From NCBI RefSeq assembly GCF_008831045.1, contig NZ_WAJS01000012.1, positions 19,946-83,945 of the forward strand: 64,000 nucleotides of DNA, written 5' to 3'. Below, piece after piece: positions 51,517 to 60,952 of the stretch. The notes beneath the pieces were generated by a model. The model saw only the letters and a program-made list of their open reading frames with translations, was not told the DNA's origin and did not search any database. The position numbers and the translations under genes were made by a program. The DNA comes from Adlercreutzia muris (GTDB lineage: Bacteria > Actinomycetota > Coriobacteriia > Coriobacteriales > Eggerthellaceae). Position 1 is the stretch's first letter, and each line of letters starts with the position of its first letter.

Positions 51517-53475
51517 ATGGACGCGCTTGAAACGACTTACCTAGAAGCTCTCTCAGAGCTGTACCCGACGGCCAGCGAGGCAGCCGAAGCGGCGGCGATG
51601 CTGGAAGGGGTGCTGGCCCTGCCCCGGGGCACGGAGCTGTTCGCTTCGGACATCCACGGCGAGTACAACGCCTTCTCCCACCTGCTGCGCAACGGATCGG
51701 GCGCCGTGCGCACCCTCATCGCCGACACTTTCGGCGCTGGGCTGACCGCCGGGGAAGCCGCCGAGCTGGCCGCCGTAGTGGCCTATCCGGAAGAGAAGGC
51801 CCTCGGGGTTCTCGGCCGTGCCGCCAGCGACGAGGCCGCCGATGCCTGGCTCGCCGCTACCCTGAGCCGACTGGCGGCCCTGGCCCATGCTGCCGCCAGC
51901 CGCCACGGCCTGGCCGAGGTGGACGCCCTCATTCCCGCCGACTTCGGCGCCGTGGCCGCTGCGCTTTTGGCCGCCCAGGGCGTGACCGCCAAGGCCGGCA
52001 CCGCCGCGGCCCTCATCGAGGCCGCCATCGAGGGCGGCTACGGCGTCAACCTGGCCATCACCCTGGCCGAGCTGACCCGGCACCTCGTGGTGGACCAGCT
52101 GCACCTCATCGGCGACGTATACGACCGCGGCCCGGCGCCCCACCTCATCATGGACGAACTTTTGGACTACCCCGCCGTGGACGTGCAGTGGGGCAACCAC
52201 GACATCCTGTGGATGGGCGCGGCCGCCGGCAGCCCCGGCAGCGTGGCCAACGTGGTGCGCATCTGCGCCCGCTACGGCAACCTGTCCATCCTGGAGGACG
52301 CCTACGGCATCAACCTGCGCCCCCTGGCCAGCTTCGCCGCCAAGGCCTACGCCGACGACCCCTGCGTCGCCTTCGCCCTCAAGGGTAACCCCGGCCTCTC
52401 GGCCGCCGAGACCGCGCTGACCGAGAAGATCCAGAAGGCCATGGCCGTCATCCAGTTCAAGGTGGAGGCGGCCCTCATCGCCGCAAACCCCTCCTTCGGC
52501 CTGGACGACCGCAACCTGCTGCATCGCATTGACCGCGAGCGCGGCACCGTGGTAGTGGACGGCGTGGAATACACACTGACCGACACCGCCTTCCCCACGG
52601 TGGACTGGAACGACCCCTACCGCCTGACCGAGGGAGAGGCGGCCGTCATCGAGCAGCTCTGCGCCGCCTTCACCCGTTGCGAGCGCCTCCAGCGCCACAT
52701 GGCCTTCTTCCTCGACCACGGCAGCCTGTACAAGATCGAGAACGGCAACCTGCTGCTGCACGCCTGCGTGCCCCTGGCTCCCGACGGGTCGCTGCTGGAA
52801 GTCACCCTGTTCGGCGAAACCTACCGGGGACGGGCCCTCTACGACATGGTGGACGCCTCGGTGCGCGCGGCCTTCCTCGCCGCCGACGAGGAGGAACGCG
52901 AGCGCGGCCTGGCCATGCTGTGGTACCTGTGGCTCGGCCCCGGCTCGCCCCTGTTCGCCAAGAGCAAGATGGCCACCTTCGAGCTGTACCTCATCGCCGA
53001 CAAGGCCGCCCGCAAGGAGGTGAAGAACCCCTTCTACACGCTGCTGGACGACCCCGCGGTGGTAGACGGCATCTTCCGCGACTTCGGCATGGATCCGGCT
53101 ACCTCGCGCATCATCTGCGGACACGTGCCGGTGAAGGCGAAAGACGGCGAGGACCCGGTGAAGGCCGCGGGGCGCGTGCTCACCATCGACGGCGGCTTCT
53201 CGAGCGCCTATCAGAAGACCACGGGTCTGGCCGGCTACACCCTGGTATCGAACGCCGAGGGCCTGTTCCTGGACGCGAACGAGCCGCTGACCTCGCGCGA
53301 GGCGGCCATTCAGGAGAATGCCGACATCATTGGCGCGCGCCGCGTGCTCGAGCGCTACGACGCCCCGCGCACCGTGGCCGACACCGACGAGGGTGCGGCC
53401 ATCCGCCAGCGCATCGGCGACCTGCGCCGTCTCCAGGCGGCCTACGAGGCCGGCCTCATCCCCGAGGACGAGTAG
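51517..53475 (+). CDS. fbp: Fructose-1,6-bisphosphatase class 3
   Basis: A 652-residue cytoplasmic metallophosphatase of the FBPase_2 family. FASDIHGEYNAFSHLLRNGSG, LIGDVYDRGP and WGNHDILWMGAAAG are the metal-binding motifs, ICGHVPVK and TIDGGFSSAYQ close the active site. The length matches class 3 enzymes. It hydrolyses fructose 1,6-bisphosphate in gluconeogenesis, as needed for growth on amino acids. AAGGAGGATGATCT precedes the ATG, and TACAAT at 51470-51475 is a plausible -10. It has its own terminator. Confidence 0.94.
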   Translation: MDALETTYLEALSELYPTASEAAEAAAMLEGVLALPRGTELFASDIHGEYNAFSHLLRNGSGAVRTLIADTFGAGLTAGEAAELAAVVAYPEEKALGVLGRAASDEAADAWLAATLSRLAALAHAAASRHGLAEVDALIPADFGAVAAALLAAQGVTAKAGTAAALIEAAIEGGYGVNLAITLAELTRHLVVDQLHLIGDVYDRGPAPHLIMDELLDYPAVDVQWGNHDILWMGAAAGSPGSVANVVRICARYGNLSILEDAYGINLRPLASFAAKAYADDPCVAFALKGNPGLSAAETALTEKIQKAMAVIQFKVEAALIAANPSFGLDDRNLLHRIDRERGTVVVDGVEYTLTDTAFPTVDWNDPYRLTEGEAAVIEQLCAAFTRCERLQRHMAFFLDHGSLYKIENGNLLLHACVPLAPDGSLLEVTLFGETYRGRALYDMVDASVRAAFLAADEEERERGLAMLWYLWLGPGSPLFAKSKMATFELYLIADKAARKEVKNPFYTLLDDPAVVDGIFRDFGMDPATSRIICGHVPVKAKDGEDPVKAAGRVLTIDGGFSSAYQKTTGLAGYTLVSNAEGLFLDANEPLTSREAAIQENADIIGARRVLERYDAPRTVADTDEGAAIRQRIGDLRRLQAAYEAGLIPEDE

Positions 53476-53593
53476 GCAGGGAAGGCCGGACGGACCTGGC
53501 GACCGCCATCGCCGGGGTCACCGGGCCGCCTGCGGCACCGCTCGCCCCCGGCGATCTGGCGTCGCGGCCCAGCACAATCCCCGATCCTTTTTG

Positions 53594-53627
53594 CGGCCCC
53601 GTCGACGCCGGCGGGGCCGTTCTTTTT
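53594..53627 (+). terminator. Terminator of fbp
   Basis: CGGCCCCG (53594-53601) pairs with CGGGGCCG (53612-53619), followed by TTCTTTTT. Confidence 0.85.
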
Positions 53628-53789
53628 CCCGAATCGGTCCGAAATTCCGAAAATGGGACTATTGCGACTATTTCTTTCGTCGCCGCGCTGCGCTATGGTA
53701 GAAACATCAGAGAAACACGCCGAGCACCCCGCCCGCCCGCCGGGCGCCGTCGCCCTGCGGTCGCGAGCCCTCGCCCCCGGGAGGACACC

Positions 53790-54365
53790 ATGAGCTACAA
53801 CGACATCTTCAATCGCCCCTATTTCGTCGTACCGCCGGAGTGCGCCCAGGTGCAACTCCTGTTCGACCGCGTGGGCAATCGCGTGTCCGCGGCCGCCTGG
53901 ACCGGCGAGGACCCCTCCACCGGCGAGCTCAGCTTCAGTCTCGCCGTCTACTTCGGCACCCTTGTCCTGCACCCGGATAACCCTTCTGTCACCGAAATGG
54001 CCGTGCGCCGGGCCCTCGGTTTTCCCGCCGACAGCACCCTGCGCCTCGATTACGCCTGCACCGCCGACGAGCTGTACCTGCTGCGGGCCGGCCAACCCGG
54101 CGGCGACCCCTTCCCCTTCGGCGCTTTCGCCCCCGAGGCGCTGGCCGAGGCCGAGGGCCTCATTGGGGCCTTCCTCGCCCTGGACTTCCGCAGCATCCTG
54201 CTTGGCCGTCGCATCGAGGACATCGACGTGGACTACCTCTTCGCCGGCGAAGATCTCTTCTACGAGGGCTTCCTCGGCAACGATGGGCTGCCCCTCAAGC
54301 GCGAGAAGCTCGCCGACGGCGATGCCTGCATCATTAACGACACCATGTTCGTCACCATTCCCTAG
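53790..54365 (+). CDS. Unrecognised 191-residue protein
   Basis: A soluble acidic protein that starts MSYNDIFNRPYFVVPPE after GGGAGGACACC. Strand-like blocks (LSFSLAVYFGTLVLHPDN, TLRLDYACTADELYLL) precede a helical part (EALAEAEGLIGAFLALDF) and an acidic DIDVDYLFAGED segment. No motif, signal peptide or known family is visible. It stands alone between the fbp terminator and the next permease. Confidence 0.65.
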   Translation: MSYNDIFNRPYFVVPPECAQVQLLFDRVGNRVSAAAWTGEDPSTGELSFSLAVYFGTLVLHPDNPSVTEMAVRRALGFPADSTLRLDYACTADELYLLRAGQPGGDPFPFGAFAPEALAEAEGLIGAFLALDFRSILLGRRIEDIDVDYLFAGEDLFYEGFLGNDGLPLKREKLADGDACIINDTMFVTIP

Positions 54366-54594
54366 GAAAAAACCGTCCGCGCCCTCGCCATCGCCGCCCA
54401 ACGGGAACCGTCCGCGGCGGCGCATGCCATCCGCGCTCTTGGCTTCCTGTCAGCCGTTGCCTCGGCTCCGCTGGCCCCAACCGCCGCGTCTCATCCGCTT
54501 GCCGCCCCCGCGGCCCTGCGCCCACGGGCCCGCGGGGAATGAACTACACTGCAATCCGCATCTATTGCCGAACCTTCAAGGGGGTGGTTCGCGC

Positions 54595-56136
54595 TTGGCC
54601 GCCAACAACTCGCTTCCTGCCGGAGAACAGGATCTCTTCCCGCCGACCCCGCCTGCCGGGTCCATCGGCAATCTGCGGAAGACCAATATCAGCGCCATCG
54701 GCATCGCCTTCATGCTGTTCTGTCTGGTGTCGGCCGGCGCCTTCGGCATCGAGGAGATCATCCCCGCCGCCGGTCCGGGCCTCACCCTCATCATCCTCAT
54801 GGTGCTGCCCTTCGTGTGGGCGCGCCCCATCAGCCGACTGGTGGCCGAGGCCAATGCCATCCTGCCCCGGGAGGGCGGCATCTACGCCTGGGCCAAGGAG
54901 ACCTTCGGCGAGTTCTGGGGCTTCCAGGCCGGCTGGTGGACCTCCATGGACACCTACATTTCCTCGGGCGCCTACATCGCCATGGTGGGCGGCTACACCT
55001 CCCAGCTGCTGTCCCTCGATGCCGAGGGCACCTTCGTGGTGAAGCTGCTCGTGGTGGGCTGCTTCACCGTGGTCAACCTCGTGGGGCTCATCGAGGTGGA
55101 GCGCATCAGCACCTTCTTCTCGGTGCTCATCCTCATCGTGTTCGGCATGGCCGTGGTCTTCGGCCTCATCAACTGGCAGACCAACCCCTTCGACCCCATC
55201 TTCGCCACCCCCGAGGCCCCCATGGGGTGTTTGGTGGAATCCCTCAGCATCGGCATCTGGATGTACTGCGGCTACGAGTGCATCGCCGCCATGTCCGGAG
55301 AATACGAGGACTCCCGCAACGTGGCCAAGGGCTTCCGCATCGCCCTGCCGCTCATTGCCCTGTCCTACATCCTGCCCACCTTGGCCTGCCTGGCCGCCTA
55401 CCCGGCCGGCTCGTGGACGCAATGGGGCATCGACGGCGGCTTCTCGGCCGACGTGCTCGGCTACGGCACCATCTTCTCCATGGTGCTCGGCCACTCCGGC
55501 GTGGTGCTGTTCCTCGTCATCGCCATCATGAGCCAGTGCACCATCTACAACACCTACCTGGCCAGCGGCTCCCGCAGCTTCTGGGTGCTGTCGGAGGACA
55601 ACCTGTTCCCCAAATTCATCCGCAAGGTGGACAAGGCCGGCCGCAGCCCCTACGTGGGCGTGCTCACCATCGCCGCCTCGTCGCTTGTCTTCTCGCAGTT
55701 CGACTTCACCACCATCATCGAGATGAACATCATCTTCATCTTGGCCCGCTACATGTTCCTCGGCTTCATCGTGATGCGCCTGCGCAAGATGTACCCAGTG
55801 GAAAGCCGTCCGGCCGACATGTACGTCATCGGCGGCGGGAAGATGGGCGTGCGCCTGTACTCGGCTTTGGCCTTCGGTATCGCTACCTTCACCCTGTGCC
55901 TGAACCCCGTGGCGAACTTCTTCGCCACCGTGGCGTTCCTCGCCTCGGGCGTGGTGGCTTACATCATCTTCAAGAAGATCTACGGCGGCCTGGCGAAGGA
56001 GAACCCCTCGGCGCACCCGATCGACCCGAAAACCGGTCTCGCGGTGGGCGACACCCGCCGCATCGGCCTGTTCGCGCTCATCATCGTAGGACTGCTCGCC
56101 CTCAACGTGCTGATGAACCTGTTATTTTTGGGATAG
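54595..56136 (+). CDS. APC-superfamily amino acid permease
   Basis: A 513-residue transporter with twelve hydrophobic segments. GAFGIEEIIPAAGPGLTL is the first-helix unwound motif, EANAILPREGGIYAWAKETFG and MYCGYECIAAMSGEYED follow the APC pattern, closest to glutamate/GABA-type and other amino acid antiporters by layout. Start TTG at 54595, 7 bases after AAGGGGGTGG. A hairpin overlaps its stop. Substrate not assigned. Confidence 0.88.
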   Translation: MAANNSLPAGEQDLFPPTPPAGSIGNLRKTNISAIGIAFMLFCLVSAGAFGIEEIIPAAGPGLTLIILMVLPFVWARPISRLVAEANAILPREGGIYAWAKETFGEFWGFQAGWWTSMDTYISSGAYIAMVGGYTSQLLSLDAEGTFVVKLLVVGCFTVVNLVGLIEVERISTFFSVLILIVFGMAVVFGLINWQTNPFDPIFATPEAPMGCLVESLSIGIWMYCGYECIAAMSGEYEDSRNVAKGFRIALPLIALSYILPTLACLAAYPAGSWTQWGIDGGFSADVLGYGTIFSMVLGHSGVVLFLVIAIMSQCTIYNTYLASGSRSFWVLSEDNLFPKFIRKVDKAGRSPYVGVLTIAASSLVFSQFDFTTIIEMNIIFILARYMFLGFIVMRLRKMYPVESRPADMYVIGGGKMGVRLYSALAFGIATFTLCLNPVANFFATVAFLASGVVAYIIFKKIYGGLAKENPSAHPIDPKTGLAVGDTRRIGLFALIIVGLLALNVLMNLLFLG

Positions 56137-56163
56137 GAAGAGCGGCTCTCTCGCTCTTCCTAT
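56136..56163. terminator. Hairpin between convergent APC permease and apt genes
   Basis: AGGAAGAGCG pairs with CGCTCTTCCT around GCTCTCT, overlapping the permease stop codon. T-tracts are weak on both strands. Confidence 0.6.
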
Positions 56164-56215
56164 CATCTGCCAGACGCTGCGCCGTAGCTACCTCCGGAGG
56201 CCGCACCCTAGCTGT

Positions 56216-56743
56216 CTAATCAACGGCAACGAGCGAGAATACCTCGGCGTCGGTCTCGGCGGCGATAACGGCGCGAGGGTCGAGGAAGGCGAGCTCCACG
56301 ACAAACCCGAAGCCGACGAGGCGGGCGCCGCTTGCGCGAACGAGACGCACCATGGCCGTCGTGGTGCCGCCCGTGGCCACCAGATCGTCCACAATGAGCA
56401 CCACGTCGTCGGGCGTCAGCGCATCGGCGTGAATCTCCAGCGCATCGGTGCCGTACTCCAGCACATAGGACTCGCGCAACGTCGTACGCGGGAGCTTACC
56501 CGGCTTGCGGCAGGGCACGAACCCGGCCCCCAGGCGCAGCGCCACGGCCGCGCCCACGATGAACCCGCGGGCCTCGGCGCCCACCACCTTGGTAATGACG
56601 CGATCGGCGAAATGGGCCGCCAGATCGTCTACCATGGCGGCGAAGGCGTCGGCGGCGGCGAAGGCCGGCGTGAGGTCTTTGAACACGACCCCGGGCTTCG
56701 GATAGTTCGGAATGTCGACGATTAGTTCCTCATAGGGGCGCAT
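56216..56743 (-). CDS. apt: Adenine phosphoribosyltransferase
   Basis: A 175-residue enzyme. MRPYEELIVDIPNYPKPGV is the APT N-terminus, VGAEARGFIVGAAVALRLG the hood, RKPGKLP the flexible loop start and VLIVDDLVATGGT the PRPP motif. It salvages adenine to AMP. ATG at 56743 follows GAAAGGATG. Confidence 0.94.
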   Translation of the reverse strand: MRPYEELIVDIPNYPKPGVVFKDLTPAFAAADAFAAMVDDLAAHFADRVITKVVGAEARGFIVGAAVALRLGAGFVPCRKPGKLPRTTLRESYVLEYGTDALEIHADALTPDDVVLIVDDLVATGGTTTAMVRLVRASGARLVGFGFVVELAFLDPRAVIAAETDAEVFSLVAVD

Positions 56744-56872
56744 GGGGCATCCTTTCTCGCACCGCCTATTTTCGCTGAGACACACTCGCCTGGCGAGGTT
56801 GCGGCCAACTTCGAAGCTTCGCTGTAACCGTCGCGGTCCTCTCCTGTGGGGGCCGTAAGCCGAGCGATGGCC

Positions 56873-57193
56873 CTAGCGTTCTACGTCTCCGCGCCAGCTG
56901 CCGATGCCGCCGATGTTGCGCGCGTCGGTGTAGCCCATCTGCTTGAGGGCGCCGACCGCCTGCTGGCTGCGCGCCCCGCTCATGCAGTACACGAACAGCG
57001 GCGTGCTCTTGTCGGGCACCTCGCTCACGATGGCGCTGATCTGCTGCAGCGGCACGTTCGCCGCACCGGGAATATGGCCGCCAGCGTATTCCCCCGGCGT
57101 GCGCACGTCGATCAGCCGCGCGCCCGGCGTCGCGCGGAACTCCTCCACGCCGGCGTTGATATCGGCCGGTTTCAGAAAATCCATCAGTCCCAC
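56873..57193 (-). CDS. Single-domain rhodanese
   Basis: A 106-residue protein. RLIDVRTPGEYAGGHIPGAANVPL and FVYCMSGARSQQA (active Cys, CMSGAR loop) are the rhodanese motifs. It transfers or carries persulfide sulfur in the cytoplasm. Start GTG at 57193 is 8 bases after AAGGAGG; an ATG three codons on is possible. Confidence 0.9.
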   Translation of the reverse strand: MGLMDFLKPADINAGVEEFRATPGARLIDVRTPGEYAGGHIPGAANVPLQQISAIVSEVPDKSTPLFVYCMSGARSQQAVGALKQMGYTDARNIGGIGSWRGDVER

Positions 57194-57306
57194 CGCTGCA
57201 TCCTCCTTGTGAAGTTATTTTTGCTTGCTGCCGCTTATGATGCTCTGCATTCTCGCCTATTCGCGCGCACTCTCGATCACTAAATTTCAACGGACAGGAG
57301 GCATCG

Positions 57307-57660
57307 ATGAACAACCAGCGCAAACGCGAACTGAAAGAAGCGTATCGCACCAGTCGGCCGCCTATGGGCGTGCTGTCGTTTCGCTGCGTGCCTACGGGAG
57401 AGAGCTTCCTTCTGGCATCGCGCAACATCCCCGGCGACACCAACGGCATCACGTTCAAGTTGAACTCGGATTACCATCCCAACCGGTATCTGCTGGAGCT
57501 TTGGCGGCGCTACGGTGAGGAGAACTTCCAGGTGGAAGTGCTGGAAGAGCTCGATTACCGCGACGAGTCGGATAATCCCGCCGACTACAAGGAGGAATTG
57601 GAGCAGCTGCGCGATTTATGCCTCGAGCGCGACGAGAGCGCCTCGCTTCTGTGGAAGTAA
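57307..57660 (+). CDS. GIY-YIG-like protein, degenerate
   Basis: A 117-residue protein related to the small GIY-YIG nuclease-like family found in Firmicutes and Actinobacteria (KRELKEAYRTSRPPMGVLSF, GEENFQVEVLEELDY). The first GIY strand is replaced by MGVLSFRC and the second YIG by SFLLASR, so the nuclease site is probably lost. GACAGGAGG precedes the ATG. It diverges from the rhodanese gene. Confidence 0.75.
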   Translation: MNNQRKRELKEAYRTSRPPMGVLSFRCVPTGESFLLASRNIPGDTNGITFKLNSDYHPNRYLLELWRRYGEENFQVEVLEELDYRDESDNPADYKEELEQLRDLCLERDESASLLWK

Positions 57661-57816
57661 CCGACTGCGTGCGGCTGAACGAGCGGCTGCGCGCAAGGTA
57701 AACAGCGGTGCCAAAACGAACCTTCGAGGTTCTCACTTTCCTTACAGGTGGCGGCGCGCGAGGAACATCGGCGTTCGCGCGCGGCACAATGGGGCTACCA
57801 CGAGAAAGGACGCCCC

Positions 57817-59526
57817 ATGAGCACTGCCACCCCTTCGACTTCCCACGGTGCCGGCACCGCTGCCACCGACTCCCCCGCCGCCATCGAGGCCGGCATCAAG
57901 GCCAACGACGATCGCTCCTTCGAGGAATCGCTCGGCGCCATGTCGCCCTTCGAGGTGAAGAACCTTCTGGTGAAGATGGCTAAGAAGGGCGATGAAGGCA
58001 CCACGCGCACCCTGCTGAACGCCGGGCGCGGCAACCCGAACTGGATAACCACCCTGCCCCGCGAGGCCTTCTTCCTGCTGGGCGCCTTTGCCATGGAAGA
58101 GGCGCGCCGCACCATGGACGAGCCGGACTTCGACCTGGCGGGCATGCCCGCCGCCGAGGGCGCCGCCGCGCGTTTCCTCGCCTTCCTTGACGAGCACGGG
58201 CGCGAGAAGCCGGCGCAATTCCTCAAGCGCGCCTGGGATTACCTGGACGCTGAGGGCCTGGCCGGCGACGAACTCGTGCACGAGTGGACCGGCGGCATCG
58301 TCGGAGACGAGTACCCCATGCCCGATCGCATCCTGCGCTACACCCAAGAGATCGTCAACCGCTACCTGGTGAAGGCCATGGACGACAGCCGCGCGCCCGC
58401 GACCCCTTACGATCTGTTCGCCACCGAGGGCGGTACGGCGGCCATGTGCTATCTGTTCTACAGCCTGAAGTGCAACTTCCTCGTGAATCCCGGCGACCGC
58501 ATCGCGCTCATGACCCCCATCTTCACGCCGTACCTGAACATCCCCACGCTGAACGACTACGACCTGGACGTCACCTATATCCAGGCGAACACTATCGATG
58601 CGGATGGGCTGCACACCTGGCAGTACCCCGACAGCGAGCTGGAAAAGCTGCGCGACCCGTCCATCAAGCTGCTGTGCCTCGTGAACCCGTCGAACCCGCC
58701 GTCGGTAGCCTTGGACGATACCTCGCGGGCCAAGCTCGTCAGCCTCGTGAAGAACGAGCGGCCCGACCTCATCATCATCAGCGACGACGTCTACGGCACC
58801 TTCGTGCCCCACTACCGGTCGCTTCTGGCCGATTTGCCCTACAACACCGCCTGCGTGTACTCGTTCTCAAAGTACTTCGGCGCCACCGGCTGGCGTCTCG
58901 CTGTCATCGCCACCGCGCAAGATAACGTTTTCGACGACCTCATTGCGAAGCTGCCCGAGGACAAGAAGAAGGTGCTCGTCAGCCGCTACGCATGCCTGAC
59001 CGACCATATCGAGAAGGTGAAGTTCACCGACCGCATGGTGGCCGACTCGCGCCTGGTGGCCTTGAACGGCACGGCGGGGCTCGGGACGCCCCAGCAGGTG
59101 ATGATGTCGCTGTTCGCGCTGTACTGCCTGCTGGACGACCGCGACGTGTACCGCACGCGAATGCAGCAGCTCGTGCAGCATCGCCTGGGCCTTCTGTGGA
59201 AGAGCCTCGGCTGGACGCTTGAGCCCGACCCCGAGCGCGCCGGCTACTACTCGGTGATCGACCTGGGGATTTGGGCCACACGCTTGTACGGCGCCGACTT
59301 CTTCGCGTGGCTGAAGGAAAACTACGACTCGCTGGACATCGTGGTGCGGCTCGCCCAGGACACTGGCGTCGTGCTCGTGGACGGGCATGGCTTCGACGCG
59401 CCGGAATGGTCGGTGCGCGTGTCGCTGGCGAACCTTAATGCCGACGATTACATCGCCATCGGCCAGCGCCTCTCGGCCATGCTAGCCGACTACGCCGAAG
59501 TGTGGAAGGCGGAGATGAGCAGGTAG
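57817..59526 (+). CDS. aspD: Aspartate 4-decarboxylase/aspartate transaminase
   Basis: A 569-residue PLP enzyme of fold type I. LLNAGRGNPNW, ATEGGTAAMCYLFYSL, LVNPSNPPSVAL and SFSKYFGATGWRLAVI (Lys near 350 binds PLP) agree with AspD. It turns aspartate into alanine and CO2; with an Asp/Ala antiporter this makes proton-motive force. No aspT gene is adjacent, though the alanine symporter and APC permeases are elsewhere in the window. ATG at 57817 follows AAAGGACG. Confidence 0.92.
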   Translation: MSTATPSTSHGAGTAATDSPAAIEAGIKANDDRSFEESLGAMSPFEVKNLLVKMAKKGDEGTTRTLLNAGRGNPNWITTLPREAFFLLGAFAMEEARRTMDEPDFDLAGMPAAEGAAARFLAFLDEHGREKPAQFLKRAWDYLDAEGLAGDELVHEWTGGIVGDEYPMPDRILRYTQEIVNRYLVKAMDDSRAPATPYDLFATEGGTAAMCYLFYSLKCNFLVNPGDRIALMTPIFTPYLNIPTLNDYDLDVTYIQANTIDADGLHTWQYPDSELEKLRDPSIKLLCLVNPSNPPSVALDDTSRAKLVSLVKNERPDLIIISDDVYGTFVPHYRSLLADLPYNTACVYSFSKYFGATGWRLAVIATAQDNVFDDLIAKLPEDKKKVLVSRYACLTDHIEKVKFTDRMVADSRLVALNGTAGLGTPQQVMMSLFALYCLLDDRDVYRTRMQQLVQHRLGLLWKSLGWTLEPDPERAGYYSVIDLGIWATRLYGADFFAWLKENYDSLDIVVRLAQDTGVVLVDGHGFDAPEWSVRVSLANLNADDYIAIGQRLSAMLADYAEVWKAEMSR

Positions 59527-59765
59527 TAGCGATTGGTCCCTGGATTGGCCCCGCGCCTAATCCCCTGCGCCCAAGAACGACAATCAACCCCTTCGCGCCC
59601 AAGACTCGGATTTTGGTTGCAACAAATTCGGATTTTGGTAATTCCCAGCTCGGTTGAGATAGTGGTCGGAAGAGAGGTCGTGTTACCGAGCCTGGAATCT
59701 TGCCGTCGCGAAGAAGCCCTTCGACAAAATTGCGCCACTGGCGTAAGAAGCAGAGAGGTTTACCC

Positions 59766-60065
59766 ATGTTTGTTTCCGATGGTTATGTATGCGCAAGCCA
59801 GCCTACCGCAACCCTCAAGGTCACGGACGCACGCGACGTTGGCAACCTCTGTATGCTCGTTACCTTCAATACAGGAGAGACGCGCCTTCTTGACGCCACC
59901 GAGCTCACTGAGTTCGAGGCGTTTGCGCCTTTGGGAAATCAGGAGACTTTCTCGTCGTTCTCCATCGACCACGGGGTGTTGCAATGGCTTGACGGGGAGA
60001 TCGACATCGCGCCTGAGGGGCTCTACCTCCGCTCATTCAAGTATCCCGCCGAGTTGATCGCATAA
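59766..60065 (+). CDS. DUF2442 domain protein
   Basis: A 99-residue protein. LKVTDARDVGNLCMLVTFNTGETRLLD and the following short helix with a final strand (LYLRSF) match the DUF2442 family, often paired with DUF4160 or restricted to genomic islands. AGAGAGG precedes the ATG. Upstream, 59606-59640 has two TCGGATTTTGGT direct repeats and no gene. Confidence 0.8.
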   Translation: MFVSDGYVCASQPTATLKVTDARDVGNLCMLVTFNTGETRLLDATELTEFEAFAPLGNQETFSSFSIDHGVLQWLDGEIDIAPEGLYLRSFKYPAELIA

Positions 60066-60131
60066 ACACAGCGCAGAGCCACTTCGCGCCGCCCAATCTC
60101 ATTCAGTTTCGACTACGTATTGCACAGTGCG

Positions 60132-60236
60132 TTAGGGCATGATGTTGCGCAGGTAGCCGTAGCCCTCGGCTTCTAGCTTGTCAGCGGGAATGAAGCGGAG
60201 GGCGCTGCCGCTGATGCAGTAGCGCTGGCCGGTTAT
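60132..60236 (-). pseudogene. 3' remnant of methionine sulfoxide reductase B
   Basis: The minus strand reads ITGQRYCISGSALRFIP and ends EAEGYGYLRNIMP plus stop: the last 34 residues of MsrB including the catalytic Cys segment. The upstream part of msrB is gone; the fragment overlaps the stop codon of the response regulator by three bases. The rest of the gene was evidently removed by a deletion. Confidence 0.8.
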
Positions 60237-60949
60237 CGGGCGGAGCCAAAATCGGCGGCAAATTTGTAGCCAACGCCCCAAACCGTGAGCACGTAGGCCG
60301 GCTGGCTCGCCTTATCCTCGATCTTCTCGCGGATGCGGCGGATGAAGACTGTGATGGAATTACCGTCCACCACACAGTCCTCGTCCCACAAATGCTCGTA
60401 GATCTGCTCGCGGGTGAACGCCTGGCCCGCATGACTCGCCAGAAGGGCGAGGGTCTGGAACTCCTTGTTCGTCAGCTCAACAACCTCGCCCCTTTTGCGC
60501 ACTTCGTGACCGGCCAGATCAATCTCCAAATCTCCCGCTCGGATCACGGGGAGCGCCTTCCGAGCGCGGGCCGCTGCCAAATCGCTCTTGTAGCGGCGCA
60601 GGTGCGCCTCAATGCGCATGAGCAGCTCCTCGTTGTCGAAGGGCTTCACCAAGTAGTCGTCAGCCCCGGCCTTGAACCCCATGCCCTTGTCGACGATGTC
60701 GCCTTTCGAAGACAGGAAGATCACCGGAATGCGCCGCCCCTGGTCACGCATTTCCTGACAGACCTCATAGCCGTTCATCTTCGGCATCATGATGTCGAGC
60801 AGCAGCAGATCGGGATGCTCCTCATCTAGCATCGCTAATCCCTGGCGACCATCGGTGGCTCCGCAGAACGCATAGCCCTCGTCGGTCACAATGTGGCGCA
60901 ACGCCAGCTGCAAGCTTGGGTCGTCGTCGATGAGCATGATCTTGCACAC
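60233..60949 (-). CDS. OmpR-family response regulator
   Basis: A 238-residue regulator. Receiver: LIDDDPSLQ and LLLDIMMPKMNG (Asp52 region), KPFDNEELL. C-terminal winged helix: ELTNKEFQTLALLASHAGQAFTREQIYEHLW ... SITVFIRRIREKI ... VWGVGYKF. Start GTG is 3 bases after the stop of the sensor kinase gene, so they form a pair. The extreme C-terminus abuts an msrB remnant and may have been altered by that deletion. Confidence 0.93.
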   Translation of the reverse strand: MCKIMLIDDDPSLQLALRHIVTDEGYAFCGATDGRQGLAMLDEEHPDLLLLDIMMPKMNGYEVCQEMRDQGRRIPVIFLSSKGDIVDKGMGFKAGADDYLVKPFDNEELLMRIEAHLRRYKSDLAAARARKALPVIRAGDLEIDLAGHEVRKRGEVVELTNKEFQTLALLASHAGQAFTREQIYEHLWDEDCVVDGNSITVFIRRIREKIEDKASQPAYVLTVWGVGYKFAADFGSAR

Positions 60950-60952
60950 GGG

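Noticed and set aside
59435..59767. A 110-codon minus-strand frame before the DUF2442 gene
   Set aside because: It overlaps the end of aspD antisense and the upstream region of DUF2442, with no ribosome-binding site; the LPKSEF segment comes from the TCGGATTTTGGT repeats.
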